Positions 37,936 to 50,076 of a stretch of DNA of 64,000 nucleotides are shown piece after piece. The notes under the pieces were generated by a model that was not told the DNA's origin, did not search any database, and was given only the letters and a program-made list of their open reading frames with translations. Within the stretch, counting starts at the first letter, position 1. Every line of letters starts with the position of its first letter. The stretch is from contig JASBNA010000003.1 in the NCBI GenBank assembly GCA_038087015.1, forward strand, positions 868,001-932,000, given 5' to 3'. A program made the translations under genes and the position numbers. The DNA is from Cerrena zonata (lineage: Eukaryota > Basidiomycota > Agaricomycetes > Polyporales > Cerrenaceae).

Positions 37936-38340
37936 CTAGACCGATATTGGTGGGGCTAGAGAGGGGAGATATGAACGCGAGAGAGTAGAAGAGAAGAAAG
38001 AAGAGAGGACGGGGAGAAGATGAGCGGGGAGGGAATATAACGCCTGCTGCTCTGTTCGAATCCGACCAACTCTCGCTAACAGCAACCGCAACCGCTAACG
38101 CTGCGAGATCGTCACGCGGCCCGTCACCCTGCCTGTGACAGCTCCCGTGACGGCACATATAGGGCAGTGACGGTCACAGGGTTCCATCGATTCTTAGTGT
38201 AGAGGGACTTGGAGTGCAGGAGTTTGAACAGCAGCTACAAGCAGCCATCCAGATCTCATCTCTTCCTCCATCTCCCTCCCTTTTCTTTCTAGTACATTAC
38301 TCTCTGGCTCGGCTGGCATCGTCTAGATCTCCCCTCTACC
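37936..38340. promoter_or_regulatory. Divergent promoter region of the Pro/Gly-rich gene and RTS1
   Basis: This 405-bp stretch separates two start codons facing apart. It includes the GTGAC/GTCAC block (38111-38177) listed separately and a pyrimidine-rich tract just before the RTS1 start (38256-38338). No clear TATA box is seen. Confidence 0.5.
38111..38177. promoter_or_regulatory. Six GTGAC/GTCAC pentamers in 67 bp
   Basis: GTCAC occurs at 38111, 38123 and 38173, and GTGAC at 38135, 38147 and 38167. The last pair forms the palindrome GTGACGGTCAC. Four of the six carry a flanking G or C that makes a CRE-type half site, TGACG or CGTCA. Such clusters in a divergent promoter suggest binding by a bZIP or other dimeric factor. 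No factor can be named. Confidence 0.55.
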
Positions 38341-41055
38341 ATGAAGGGCCTCAAGAAGACTCTGGTCAGGCCCCATTCCCAGTCTCCATGACCAGCACGC
38401 GTCTCTGACATTCTCATTATTCTACAGCTCCGCACGAGCAAGTCTCAGGAATCAGCTTCAAAAAATAAAGAATCCAAGTCCGCTGCCTCCTCCTCAGCAT
38501 CCTCCTCTGCTGCATCTACTCCCCCGCCCCCTCCTCCAAACTCGGCAAAGCCATTGCCGCAACCCGCACAAGCAGCTTCAACTTCAAACCGTCTCTCAGC
38601 CAACTCTGCCAGTCACTCCCTTGCATCTACTAATGGTTCCTATTCCTCTTCACGTTCCTCTTCTGCTCCCCAACAGCCTGACCGCCGATATTCGGCCCCT
38701 GAACGAGCGTCCCCGGCTCCTCCCATCGTCGTCGTCAGTCCAGATACTTCTAATGACCACCAAGATAGAGCTACTTCCTTGAGCATGGACGGCCCCGTTA
38801 CTCCGCCCAGAGTCAATGCTATCAGTCGCTTAAGGACCGGTCCTAAAGATACCATCCCTATCGTGGGTAAGCCCCCGCGGAAACAGCGAAGCAGTCGCTT
38901 TGTGGTCAACGAGAGGGTCGAGATCGAGGGATTACCCCCCTTCTTGGGTACGTTCTTCATCGCATTTACTCTGGTTTTACCGACTTGACGTAATGCCTAC
39001 AGAAACACCACCCGAGCAACGTCCTCAACTCTTTATCAGGAAACTGCACCAATGTGCAGTCTTGTTCGATTTCAATGACACAAATGCTGAGCTCTCAGGC
39101 AAACAGGTGAAGACACAGACGCTCACCGAGATGCTCGAGTACATCACTACTCAGCGTGGAGCCATTACGGATGACATATACCCCGAGGTTGTGAGGATGG
39201 TATGTTGTTGAAAAAAACTCATCCTCACATGCCGTCAATTCTAACAATATATGATACTCGTTCTGTGTCGGTTTATTTTAAATAGTTTGCCACCAACCTC
39301 TTCCGCTCGATACCCCCACCCGTCAACCCAACAGGTGATGCGTACGACCCGGAGGAAGACGAGCCCGTACTTGAGCTTGCCTGGCCGCACCTCAAGATTG
39401 TTTACGAGTTCTTCCTACGATTTGTGGAAAGTCCTGAATTTAACACCAACCTCGCTAAACGGTATATCGACCAGACTTTCGTACTCAACCTGTTAGAACT
39501 CTTCGATTCCGAAGATCCTCGGGAGCGGGATTTCCTCAAGACGACGCTTCACAGGATATATGGCAAATTCCTCAACTTGCGTGCGCCCATCCGGAGAAGC
39601 ATCAACAACGTGTTTTTCCAATTCATTTACGAGACTGAGCGACACAATGGGATCGCGGAACTGTTGGAGATACTAGGATCTATCATCAACGGATTCGCAT
39701 TGCCTTTGAAGGATGAGCACAAGACGTTCTTGATGAGGGTCCTCTTGCCCTTACACAAAGTCAAGAGCCTCTCAATGTACCACCCCCAACTGGCTTACTG
39801 TGTTGTCCAATTCCTCGAGAAGGATGCCGCGTTAGCCGAGGAAGTCGTACGAGGGTTACTCAAGTTCTGGCCCAAGGTGAACTCACCCAAGGAGGTCATG
39901 TTCCTGAGCGAGATGGAAGAAGTCCTTGATGTTATTGATCCGGCGGAATTCCCGAAGATTCAGGTGCCACTCTTCCAACAGCTTGCGAGGTGTATCAATA
40001 GCCAACACTTCCAAGTGGCGGAAAGGGCACTGTTGTACTGGAACAACGAGTATATCGTCAACTTGATGAGCGATAATTTAGCAGTTATCCTACCAATCGT
40101 GTTCCCGTCGCTGTATACGAACTCAAGGCAGCATTGGAATAGGTGCGTGACTGCGAACGGGGAATCTATGCGCGTCACTGATTGTATTGTGTTTGAACGA
40201 TGATGATCATAGGACGATCCATGCAATGGTGTATAATGCGCTCAAACTCTTCATGGAGATTAACCCTCAGTTGTTTGACGAAGCGATGCAACACTACAAG
40301 CAACAAAAACTGGAGTACGTCTTGTCACATTTCCCCTCTCCTCCTCGTTTCCTAAACACTCCACTCATGCAATGTTTCAGTGAACGTCAACACGCTGTGG
40401 ACAGATACGAAGAATGGCAGAAGATCCGACGAAAAGCGGTCCAAAACGCCACAAATGGCAAATTGCCCGATGGGTTCGCAGAGACCGAGCCTCCACCGCC
40501 TCCACCACCTGTTGACGAGGACGATATTATCGACCTGTCGATAGATTTGAATGCGGTGTCGTTGGATGCTGAGGTGCCCTTGGGGGATTTGGACGATAGT
40601 GGGATCGAGAGAGTACCGATGGCGGATCCGGGACTAGACGTACGTAGCTCTTCACACCTTCTTTGATTGAGGATACAATATTGAAGATGAACGTTGAAAT
40701 GTAATTTTTCTGTGCCTCCCTCGTCGTCTTGCCTCGGACGTCTACGTTGTTCCTGCCATTATCATTTAAACTGTTCGTCCTTGGACCTACCTCCTTGCGA
40801 AAACGGAATATGCAAACCGTAGCAACCGTACCCTGAGGTCGGTTTGAACCATTCACCTACGAGCCCGACGGCCAATTTACATTCAAGGCGGAGAAGTGCA
40901 CTACCTAGTATGTATCTATTCTATTTATATGTATTCCTATTTTTGACCTTCGTCTTTTTCCGTCTGCAGTGGACCCAACGGTGCTCAGGGATCTACAAGC
41001 ACATAGAAGTCTCGATGACGGTGGGGTAACACACCAATTGAATGATGGCGCTTGA
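38341..41055 (+). CDS. RTS1: PP2A regulatory subunit B' (B56 family)
   Basis: Exons 38341-38364, 38428-38947, 39003-39199, 39286-40142, 40213-40314, 40381-40639, 40823-40907 and 40970-41055 give 709 residues. The first about 180 residues are Ser/Pro/Ala-rich and disordered. The rest is the B56 HEAT-like repeat domain, with typical blocks such as [65 protein letters not shown] and [12 protein letters not shown]. The C-terminus RRRSALP then [16 protein letters not shown] is the usual basic tail. B56 subunits direct protein phosphatase 2A to substrates at centromeres, the bud neck or septum, and in stress and size control. Conserved regions show no frameshift. Confidence 0.95.
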
Positions 41056-42245
41056 AACCCCACATTGATCCACCCATATAACTTCTTGTTCTTGTTCCAA
41101 AGTCTTAGGTTCATCCTCTCCACTAATTCGTTGGGTCGCTGCCTGGCATCCAACCCTCCAAGTACGGACAATGTGTTTTTGGCTCTCCTTTCTGTGCACC
41201 ATATCACCCTATACATACAACAACATACACATACACTTTGCCCACTGCTCTCTTCCCCGCTGTCTCTATTCCATATTCAATGCGTGTTATCGCCCGCCGG
41301 CTTGTTCCATGGGTTTATTCGGAGCCATGGTCGAAGCTTGTCTAGTTTTATTTCTCATTTTTCGTGTGTGTGTGTTTGTTCCCCAACTGTTACTTCTTAC
41401 CTGCGATCGATCGCTGTGTTCTCTACAATATGTCGTTCATAGCCCTAGCTCTTTTTTTCTCGCTACACGTAGTATCAATGTTCAACTTTGTCACTCTCGT
41501 TTTTCTTTCCTTTTTCTGTTTCTATATATACCCCTTGTGGACGCGACGACACTGGTTGTTCTTGCGCTCTTACTATGATTGATCATTGCAAGCACTTCTA
41601 GAAAAAAATCGGTGAGTATATAGATTCAGACTCTATTCCCGAGCGAGTCTATAAGGCTATTTCCCGTTGAACCGGCGTGAGTGAGTGGTTTATTCATGGA
41701 CTCACCCGGTTCCTCAGGTAGGCCACATTTAGCCGGTACTGTATTTATAGAATTAGCCATCTCCTTCGATGATGCACAGGGAAAGGGGGAACAGCATTAG
41801 TGATTCGATGCTGGATACGAGGGTGCGACCGTCGAAGAGGGGCCGTATACGTGTTTCGGGTGTCTTGTGAGAGTGAGCTAGATATCCGACCTCCCATCCC
41901 TCCACGGTACCGAGTGGTCCACTTGCCCGTCTTCTCACCTCTATACATACCTCTCTACCTTCGGTAGTTCATTTTCAATATTGCGTTTTATTTTCGATAA
42001 GTACGTGCGATCAATCGTCCCGCAGTTAAGGTCGCGGCTCAGTGGAGTTGCTGTCAACCCGCTGACCTTTCAGGCCCAAGCCCTTGGAATATCCGAGGTA
42101 TAGCGTTTACCACTTTACACTCCTTCCACCATCTCCCGGCTCCCTCTCTCCCTCTTCATACACCTAAACACTCTACCCCCCTTCTTCTTTGCTGAAGTGA
42201 GTGTACGTGTGGTGTCCCCTCATAGCGGGTTGTAATCATCCCAAG
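41056..42245. other. Intergenic region upstream of the GT15 gene, with CT-rich tract
   Basis: This 1.2-kb region lies between two genes on the same strand. The plus strand is T-rich, so open frames at 41065-41578 translate to hydrophobic strings without family resemblance. A strong C/T tract at 42119-42195 lies 50-125 bp before the GT15 start, as is usual in basidiomycete promoters. A potential 5' UTR intron donor (GTGAGT) sits at 41612. No gene is supported. Confidence 0.5.
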
Positions 42246-44140
42246 ATGATGACCCCAATGCGATATGTTGTTTTGGTGCTGGGCATCATAGTACGTCCAT
42301 TCCTCTTTGCTTCACCCTGTCAATTTGCGTTTGGATGCTCTTGATACTTACTCGGGGGAACAACGTCAATAGATCAGTTTGCACTTCATTCTCAGCTTCT
42401 CACATGAAGAATACGGTCGCGCCACCTCGCTCTCCACCATCAAGAACCAGTTCTCCGGGTTGGCTAACCAACCTCCGTACAAAGCTGGTGTACCTGAAGA
42501 CTACTACTATCATGCCAATGGAACTGCTCCTGGACCCAGGGCGAATGCTGCATTTGTCATCTTGGCGAGGAATAGCGATTTGAATGGAGTGGTGTTTAGT
42601 ATGAAACAAATGGGTGCGTGTGTCTGGGTGCTTATGACGCATTTATGCTAGGTCACTAATGTACTAGTGGATTGTTGCTTGTTGTTGTTCCTGGCTTGTA
42701 GAGGATCGTTTCAACAAGAAGTATCAGTACCCGTATGTCTTCCTCAATGAAGATGACTTCACGGAGGACTTCAAGAAGTCAGTCCAGATGTCTTTTATTT
42801 TCCCCCGACACAAGCACTTATGATTCCCCATTCCCATTAGGCGCATTACCGCTTTGACTGACGCGAAAGTCGAGTTTGGCAAGATTCCTCGTGAACATTG
42901 GTTCCAACCTGACTGGATCGACGAAGACAAGGCGACCAAGTCGAGGGAAAACATGGTCAAGAATCAAGTCATTTATGGAGGTGCGTTAATCGTCTATTCA
43001 GTGCATTCATCATGAGTCTCTAATCGTGTCCCCGACTGTCTAGGAAGCGTTCCGTGAGTTGAATGAGGTCAACTAACTATTCAATGGTGATATTCATGAG
43101 GTCAATAGGTACCGAAACATGTGCCGATACAACTCTGGGGTGAGTAATATTGTATTCGTTAGCATGATTTGAAGCTGAATGTTTTGCGCAGTTCTTCTAT
43201 CGTCATGAACTCCTAGACAAGTACAGGTATTACTGGCGAATTGAGCCTGATGTCAACTTCTTCTGTGACCTCGACTACGATGTAAGTTCTCTCCTGCCGT
43301 GATGTGAATGCGTTCATAACCTTGCTCGCGTCTCCAGCCTTTCCTTGTCATGCAAGATGGAAACAAGGTCTACGGTGAGTAGATGTAAACTTTGGTTGTC
43401 AGCAAGTGTCTAATAACTCGGTTTAGGCTTCACTGTCTCTCTGTACGAATACGAAGCTACTATTCCCACACTCTGGGATACAGTAAAAGGTTTGTCCACC
43501 TTTCACAAGTCGTGATGCATCTCATCCTGACTCCTCATCCCAATAGAATTCATGGAGCAGAACCCCGACTTGATACCTTCCGGCAATGCTTTGGGCTTCA
43601 TCTCAGACGATGGTGGAAGCACTTACAACCGTTGCCACTGTAAGTTTCTCTCATTTACTCAAGTATTTGATGCCAAGTTGCTCACACAACATACAGTCTG
43701 GAGTAACTTCGAGATTGGTGACCTTGACCTCTGGCGTGGCGAAGCATACACCAAGTTCTTCGACTTCCTCGATAAGAAAGGTGGTTTCTATTATGAGGTA
43801 CGTTGACAACGCTCTGTCTAGTTTAAGCTTGAGAATGTTAATCATGGTGACTTCGCTTAGCGATGGGGTGATGCACCTGTACATAGTATCGGTGCTGCTC
43901 TCTTTGCAAAGAAAGAGCAAATCCACTTCTTCAACGACATTGGTTAGTCATCTTTATTTCGTGTTTATACCAATACGGGATCTTAACTGAAATGTACTTT
44001 CAGGATACAAACACAACCCTTTCCAGCACTGCCCGCAAGGCGACGCACATTCGAAAGGAAAGTGCTGGTGTGACCCTGGAGATAACTTTGATTACCACTG
44101 GTACTCTTGTCTCGCGAAATACGACAAGCTGTTCACGTAG
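42246..44140 (+). CDS. Alpha-1,2-mannosyltransferase, GT15 (KRE2/MNT1/KTR) family
   Basis: Thirteen exons: 42246-42290, 42373-42613, 42702-42777, 42841-42980, 43044-43053, 43109-43139, 43192-43281, 43338-43374, 43427-43489, 43547-43639, 43697-43797, 43861-43942, 44004-44140, giving 381 residues. It is a type II Golgi protein with a short cytoplasmic start and one membrane anchor (YVVLVLGIIISLHFIL). The catalytic domain has the GT15 blocks YRNMCRYNSGFFYRHELL, YYWRIEPDVNFFCDLDYDPF, FTVSLYEYEATIPTLW and CWCDPGDNFDYHWYSC. The enzyme adds alpha-1,2-linked mannose to O- or N-glycans using GDP-mannose and Mn2+. One exon is only 10 nt. Which KRE2/KTR paralogue this is cannot be told from sequence alone, so no symbol is given. 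Confidence 0.93.
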
Positions 44141-44376
44141 AATCCTCAATTGCTTTCGAGACTCTTCGTTTCTTCATTAGTCCTATAATTATTCATCTCT
44201 TAGTTTGTATACCAAAATCAAACGATCTTCGTCGATCATACTCAAAACTGTTGACAACCATTAGAAAGAAACATGATGCTCCTCGTGAAACAACAAGTGA
44301 TGTATTAATATGCAAACGTCAGAATATAGACTGTGAGTAGTATTGATACTAGATGGCATTCCTTAGAGTCAGTTTC

Positions 44377-47300
44377 TCAACTTAGTTTGGTAGCCCACCA
44401 CGAACGTACCGAGTCATACAGTCGGGTCCAATTTGACCCTAGAGATGTGTCGATCAACCGTTGAACGTGTTCCTCAACAGCAGACTGTGTCAGCCCTTGT
44501 TGGAAACGTTCTCTCAGTTGTGCTGCGGTTTGCTCGCCCAAGGCTGCGAAACAAGGGAATGACGAGTCTGCATATTCGACAATTAGATCCACATAAAATC
44601 TTAAAAACGAGTATGTGCGTACCTTTCTGCATCAAGTCAACGAGAGCTATACGATAGCAAAATGATTAACGCATTCCCAAAAATGGATATCGAAGATATC
44701 ACTTACTGACTATCCTATCACAGTGTTTCCGCGCAGCCTCGAAACCTTCCTTGAACAGCCGCTTGAACTCATCGAAAGCCGGTGACTCGAGCCCACCCAA
44801 GACTTCAATATACTCCAAAGGAAGCTTGAAAGGAGCTGCTTCGAACCCGATATTCCCCGGGGAATTCGAGAGCATGAAACCAAAGTCGATATGGATCAGA
44901 TGTCCATCACGGTCAAGAAGGATGTTGCCGTTGTGGCGGTCCTTGATTTGGAGGAAGTAGGTGACGAGGGAATAGCCTGCGAGGGATTTGGCAAAGTTTC
45001 GCTGGGCTCGTGCGAATTTGGCTGAGGAGGGATCGCCGTAGGTCTATGAGGTATTCCCAATTAACTTCAATTGTTTTAGGTGGAGAATGAAGGGAAAGCG
45101 TACTGTTTTGAAATGGTCATATAATGTTACATGTCCTAATCGGCCCTCAGCCAGTCGTCGTGCATACTCGGCTTTCTTGATAGAGTGTATCGAGACGGCA
45201 TCAGTGATTGTCTCAACCAATCCAGAGTTGTTGCCCGTGATCAATATTCGGAAGCTGCGGGTTTTTTCAATATTGGAGCGAGATAGAAAAACATTAAGAC
45301 GCACTATCGAACCCAACACGAGCAATTCTCTTCCTTCCAGATTTTTTCGAACTGTTGGATCAACTGTACTGCGAGTTGTTCTTGCCGTAGATCGCCGCCT
45401 GTCTTCACGATCACAGATACACAATCCCAATTCGCTGCAGAACAAATCAGAATAGTCGTCCAAGCCAATTAGACAGCTAATTACCTAGATGACCATAGGG
45501 TGACGCCTGTCGTATTCGACTCTGCACAAAGGAATATGCTAAGCCGCCGAATAGCAAGTAGCAAATATAGACATACCTTCTTCGCGGCCCAGGACTCGCT
45601 AAATACCACCGCAGAAGGATCCGCTCTACTAAGCTCTCTCCGAATAATACCTTCATCCTCGGCCGTCTTCATGTTCCCGCCAACATCCCCAATTCTCAAC
45701 GTACCTTCTCCTTCCCTATTCTCACGCATCCGCTCCATACGTTCTTCTTCCAATGCCAACATCTCGTCCATTATCCGGTTCCGAATAGCAGTTGCTTCGT
45801 TATATTGAAGACGCATGGGCATAGGCACCATTGATGACGGTCCAGCTACAGGTTGCTCGTTTGACCGAGCGGTGGGAGGGCCTGTTAACCATGAGGTAGT
45901 CGGTAGCCATCGGAGTGCTGAGGAGTCGGAAGGTATAGGCGTAGAAGGTGTAGCGGCAGAAGATTCTCGTGATAGATTGGAGTTCAGTTGAGCGAGCATC
46001 ACAGCGGCTGTTCGCATACGTTCCGAGTATTCGTCCAGAGACAGAACTCGAGACGATAGTACTTCGGCTCCGGGATGTGGATGGAATCCGTTCGTTTGAA
46101 TACCCCAACCGCTTTGGCTAATTGCACGAGTATGACCATCGCCGGATTCGGCTCGGCTGACGGGTTGTGACATGGAAGATGTACGGGACCATGCCACCAT
46201 ATCTAACTCTTTGTTCTTAGGAGCTGGTGGTAGAACGACCGTCTCAGAGAGATCTGCAGATAATAGACGGAAGTCTTCATCGACACCGTATAGTTGTTCA
46301 ACTAGATCGATTTCCTCGTCGTTGTCGGGAGAGACAAGTTGTTCAGCAGTATCCTCACTCGGAGAAAGATCGTCATCAGAGTAATTTCCATCAGCAATGT
46401 CGTCATCAAAGGTAGAGACATCCCTTGCAAGTGGATGGGTCGACAGTGTTGCTGTCCGGGATACAGGTTTCGAAGTGCCAAGGCTCTTCTCACGGTTGAA
46501 AGGGATCAAGTCTCGGGATGCGCCTTTCTTTTCCGACTCTTTCTGGACAATCTTCTTCAAGATGTCTTTATTGCTACGTTTAGCAGGGTCGAAGTCGAGA
46601 TCGTCATGTAGGACTTCCATGAGAAGCAAGTAGGGAGCGCGTTCCGCGGAGTTTAAGACTACGCTTTCACCGGGGGGTATGCGTATGATACGGTGGTGAG
46701 GTTCAGGAATTCCATTTGGACGAACGGTATCGGACGAAGTACACCACATGGGCATGCAAATCTAGTTTAGATGATGAGTATTTCTAAATATAGATTGTAG
46801 ATGTTATTGACGAACCTCGGCGGGCAACATATGATTGAGACCTGTGAGTTCAGCCCTGAGAGCACTCACACGTGCAGGTTTCGGTATCACAAGGAGTTTG
46901 TTGGAGATATTCTCTAAAGTCAGGATAAACTCTACCTGCGTAACTCATGAACTCATGAAATAGGCTAGAATGAAATGATTCGCTTGGGACCCACCGCGGA
47001 TTGACAATAATGACTTCTGAGGAGGTGAACTTGAGACCGATCATCATATCGACTCAATAACTCCAAGGCATGCAAGCTTCCGGTCTTCGCGGGATGCCTT
47101 CCTGAAGGTAAGGATGGGGTTGACTGGGACGGTGTGGATGCTTGGGCAGGTGGAGATGGTGGATCGTATTGTCCAAACGGATCCTCCGACAGTCTTGGTT
47201 TGAGAGGGATCTGGAGACGAAGTGGTAATGCAGGCGTTGTCTGAGCTGCAATAGTCTTCCGTCGGAGTAGAGGAGCAGTTTTCGGAAGCCTCCTTTCATC

Positions 47301-48149
47301 AAACGGATCTGGAGACGGAGTAAGTGCTTGCTCCTCCATCGTTGGCGGTGCAGAGGGTGGCTCCGATGTGTAATCTTCGTCTTCATTAGGTACATTTTGC
47401 ATCCCCTCCCTATATAAAGTACCCGTGGGGTCACCTCCAATTTCAAGCATCTTGTTTTCCTCGGGGTTGTCTGACCGACCCTGTTCTACAGCAACCTCAC
47501 CGGTGACGCTCGTTAATTGAGGCATAGCAGGTACACCTGCTAGGACCATCCCAATTCCCACCAGAGCAGGAAGTACATGAGGATTGACTTTCTTCCTCAA
47601 TGTTCCTGGGATTATGAGTTGGTTCAGAGTTCCGTACGGCGCATTGGAAAGCACAATGTCTCCAAAGATAATTTCGTGGCATTGATTCAGCAGTCTGTGA
47701 CAAGTGAGGAAGGGTTTGGAGTCATGACGGGCTAGTGAAATGTCCTTCAGAGCTGCTTGCATATACCATAAAGTCTGGGAAAGATGCGTGAGGTTCTATG
47801 AGGTAAGGGACCGTGAATAACCTACTAGGATTGCAATATGTGTTGACTTTTGGGAAGTTTCAACAACAAAGCATTCCAAGGCTCTAGACTTTGAAGGTCT
47901 GGTTATGAGAAGATGGCTAACGTCGCAAGGGTGGGTCAACATATAGGGTAACGGAGGGAACAACGGTTCGTTTCACCATATGAAGCCCCATACCTCGCGT
48001 AGCTCATCTATCTGAAGTTCGCGAAGTCTCCGTGTGAGGTAATATGTAATCCCAATGTTGTCCGCATAGAGACAAAGATATTGCAAAGCGACGTGAACGG
48101 TGAAGAACGAGGGAGACAAGAAGAGACGGAGGAGTAATGCGTGGGACAT
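44377..48149 (-). CDS. PIK1: Phosphatidylinositol 4-kinase (PI4K beta type)
   Basis: Exons 48149-47977, 47916-47826, 47774-46995, 46935-46816, 46761-45577, 45521-45485, 45434-45305, 45254-45104, 45043-44707, 44646-44623 and 44567-44377 give about 1072 residues. The start has the lipid-kinase-unique region (RELQIDELREVWGFICHLL, then ITRPSKSRALECFV). A central Ser/Pro/acid-rich region follows. The catalytic domain has [26 protein letters not shown], the catalytic loop IKDRHNGNILLD and activation segment HIDFGFMLSNSPGN. The enzyme makes PI4P at the Golgi and nucleus, needed for secretion. The last exon is uncertain: after LYDS a good GTACGT donor could splice to an acceptor near 44335, giving a shorter tail; the unspliced reading stops at 44377. 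Confidence 0.92.
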
Positions 48150-49075
48150 CGTGGTCAAATATTATGGTGGGTGGTTGGATGCATCAATATCAGGATAAGT
48201 TAGGGTGTTGAAGCTGAGAAAGCTTCTAGCCGGGGTGTGTTCAGCAACCCGTTTGAGTGTGGTGCTTGACCCTGTGGTAGGTGTGATCGACTGACTTTCG
48301 ACGGATGTATATGACAACTCAGGTATGCGCGCTCGATCACTCTACCTTCCACGTGGGTGGACCAACAGAATGAAATTGGGAGAAGTCTAACTTGGACTTC
48401 TCTAAAGTTGCCTGGTGACATCAGGTCGCACATCTATGCTCAGATGATAGAAGTAGCCCTGAACTTACCTGGACTGCTTAAGTCTCATCTGCCTGGTCCT
48501 TCAAATATGTAACTGGAATCAATGGTAAACTCTGCTCACTATAATTGTCGTAGTACTCTGAGGCTATGTCCGAGTCAGACGTAGTAGGATGAGAAATATA
48601 TATAGGACACTAGGACAAACTCGACGTATACCTGAGAGTACTTTCAACCGAGCCCCAAGGACAATAACACCCCCACTACGGGTGTAAGGAAATTAATGAA
48701 GGTTTGAAAGACCGAGAGTGCGAATATGCTAAGAAAACAAGCCCGAATAAGATCGCACCACATAGGACATTGTCTAAAATGCGATTTAGGACCTGATCAT
48801 GAAAAGCAGCGAAATCACCGGTTCAAGCATCGAGCACGTCCGAGATCATTTACCGGACATTGGTGTAAATCGTTTCCGTGCTTGTTCTTCCTGGAACTAA
48901 CATTCCCCAGGATAAGGAAAATGCCTACATACCAGGATGGCACTCGTTCAAGTCACGATGGAAGCAGTACACTCCGAGTATATAAAGACCCTGTTGTGAC
49001 ACTCTGACTATTCAGAACCTCTGGTCGCCGAGTCTTCCAACAGTATTAACAAACAACCCTCACAACCCTCGAGCA
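48150..49075. promoter_or_regulatory. Divergent region between PIK1 and the His/Gly-rich gene
   Basis: No coding sequence is supportable in these 926 bp. A TATATAAA at 48979-48986 lies 97 bp upstream of the His/Gly-rich gene start and is the clearest TATA box in the window, which suggests regulated or strong expression of that gene. No equivalent element is seen near PIK1. Confidence 0.5.
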
Positions 49076-49691
49076 ATGGCAAGCATTGGTCACGGTGTAA
49101 GTAATGATTGCAAATATACTTATAACGAACCCGGCAGCTGAGTCTTGATAGGGCTATTACCATCCAAGCCACGGGCAACCGGGAGTTAAAATCTATAACG
49201 ACGTCAATGTCGCGACTCCATACCCGGGCCACCACCATGGCTATCATCACGGAAACCCTTACCACCATCGACCCCTCCCCCTAGGTCAGGGTATTCGTCA
49301 AGGTCTTCATCCCGCTCATCGCGCTGCGGTCGGCGGAGCCGACCTATTGAACCCTCAGCACGGTCTATTTGGAAACATCTGGAAGTGGACCAAGAACCAT
49401 AAAGAGGATATCATCAAGGTTGCCACCAATGTTGCCGGCCAGGTCTTGGGCCCACAACATGGTCTTAGTGTCAACCCAGACGCACATAAGGGAGACACAA
49501 AGGTACTCGAGATCGCCGAGAAGTTGGAGCATATCGACAAGCATGAGAGGGAGAAGGAAGCAGAGTTGACTGGGTTGATGCGCAGGAAACATGTTCTAGC
49601 GTCCGCTATCCAAGCACGCGTGATGAATAATCACTTGGAACAGTTGGCTAGCGAAGCTGCTAGTGGTGACAAGTCGGGTGACGATGCATAA
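49076..49691 (+). CDS. Small His/Gly/Pro-rich protein, unknown function
   Basis: Exons 49076-49096 and 49152-49691 give 186 residues. I do not recognise the family. The first third is rich in His, Gly, Tyr and Pro (HHHGYHHGNPYHH), which could bind metal. Then come a short PQHGL motif that recurs 40 residues later (LNPQHGLFG and GPQHGLSVN), and a C-terminal charged amphipathic helix (IAEKLEHIDKHEREKEAEL to about residue 175). There is no signal peptide or membrane helix. It has a strong TATA box, one intron and a clean frame, so it is likely a real, regulated gene. It is flanked by PIK1 (divergent) and kinesin-5 (convergent). Confidence 0.7.
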
Positions 49692-50076
49692 ACCTAGTAG
49701 AATAGATGTCAGAACATAATGTCGCGAAAACGATGAAAAGGCAAAGGATAATAAAAGCGGACAGGATTTGAGGTCGAGGCTTACCACAGTGAAGGAGCTT
49801 GCATAACAGACCTGTTGATAGTCAAGTGGGATAGGGAAAAGCTTACTAGACTGTTAGCAAATATGCGTTGATAAGCAAAATGAACTTGGGAACGAAGCCT
49901 GTAAGTTTTATGAGAATTCCGGATCGCAGCACTCCATCGTCTAGTCCACGGGTTGTAGGGGTTTGCTAGTTTTATCCATTCAATGGTATACAGTAAGCTA
50001 ATAGATAGAATAAACAACGAAAACATCCGAATAGAAAACGAAAGCTAATGTAGGATGTGTAAAAAAACTCTACCAC
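49692..50076. other. Convergent 3' region of the His/Gly-rich gene and kinesin-5
   Basis: This 385-bp stretch should hold both 3' UTRs. It is AT-rich with no coding or structured feature that I can support. Confidence 0.45.

Noticed and set aside
41065..41578. Hydrophobic plus-strand open frames that look like membrane proteins
   Set aside because: The DNA is T-rich intergenic sequence; hydrophobic codons come from T content, frames overlap each other, and no family block is seen.
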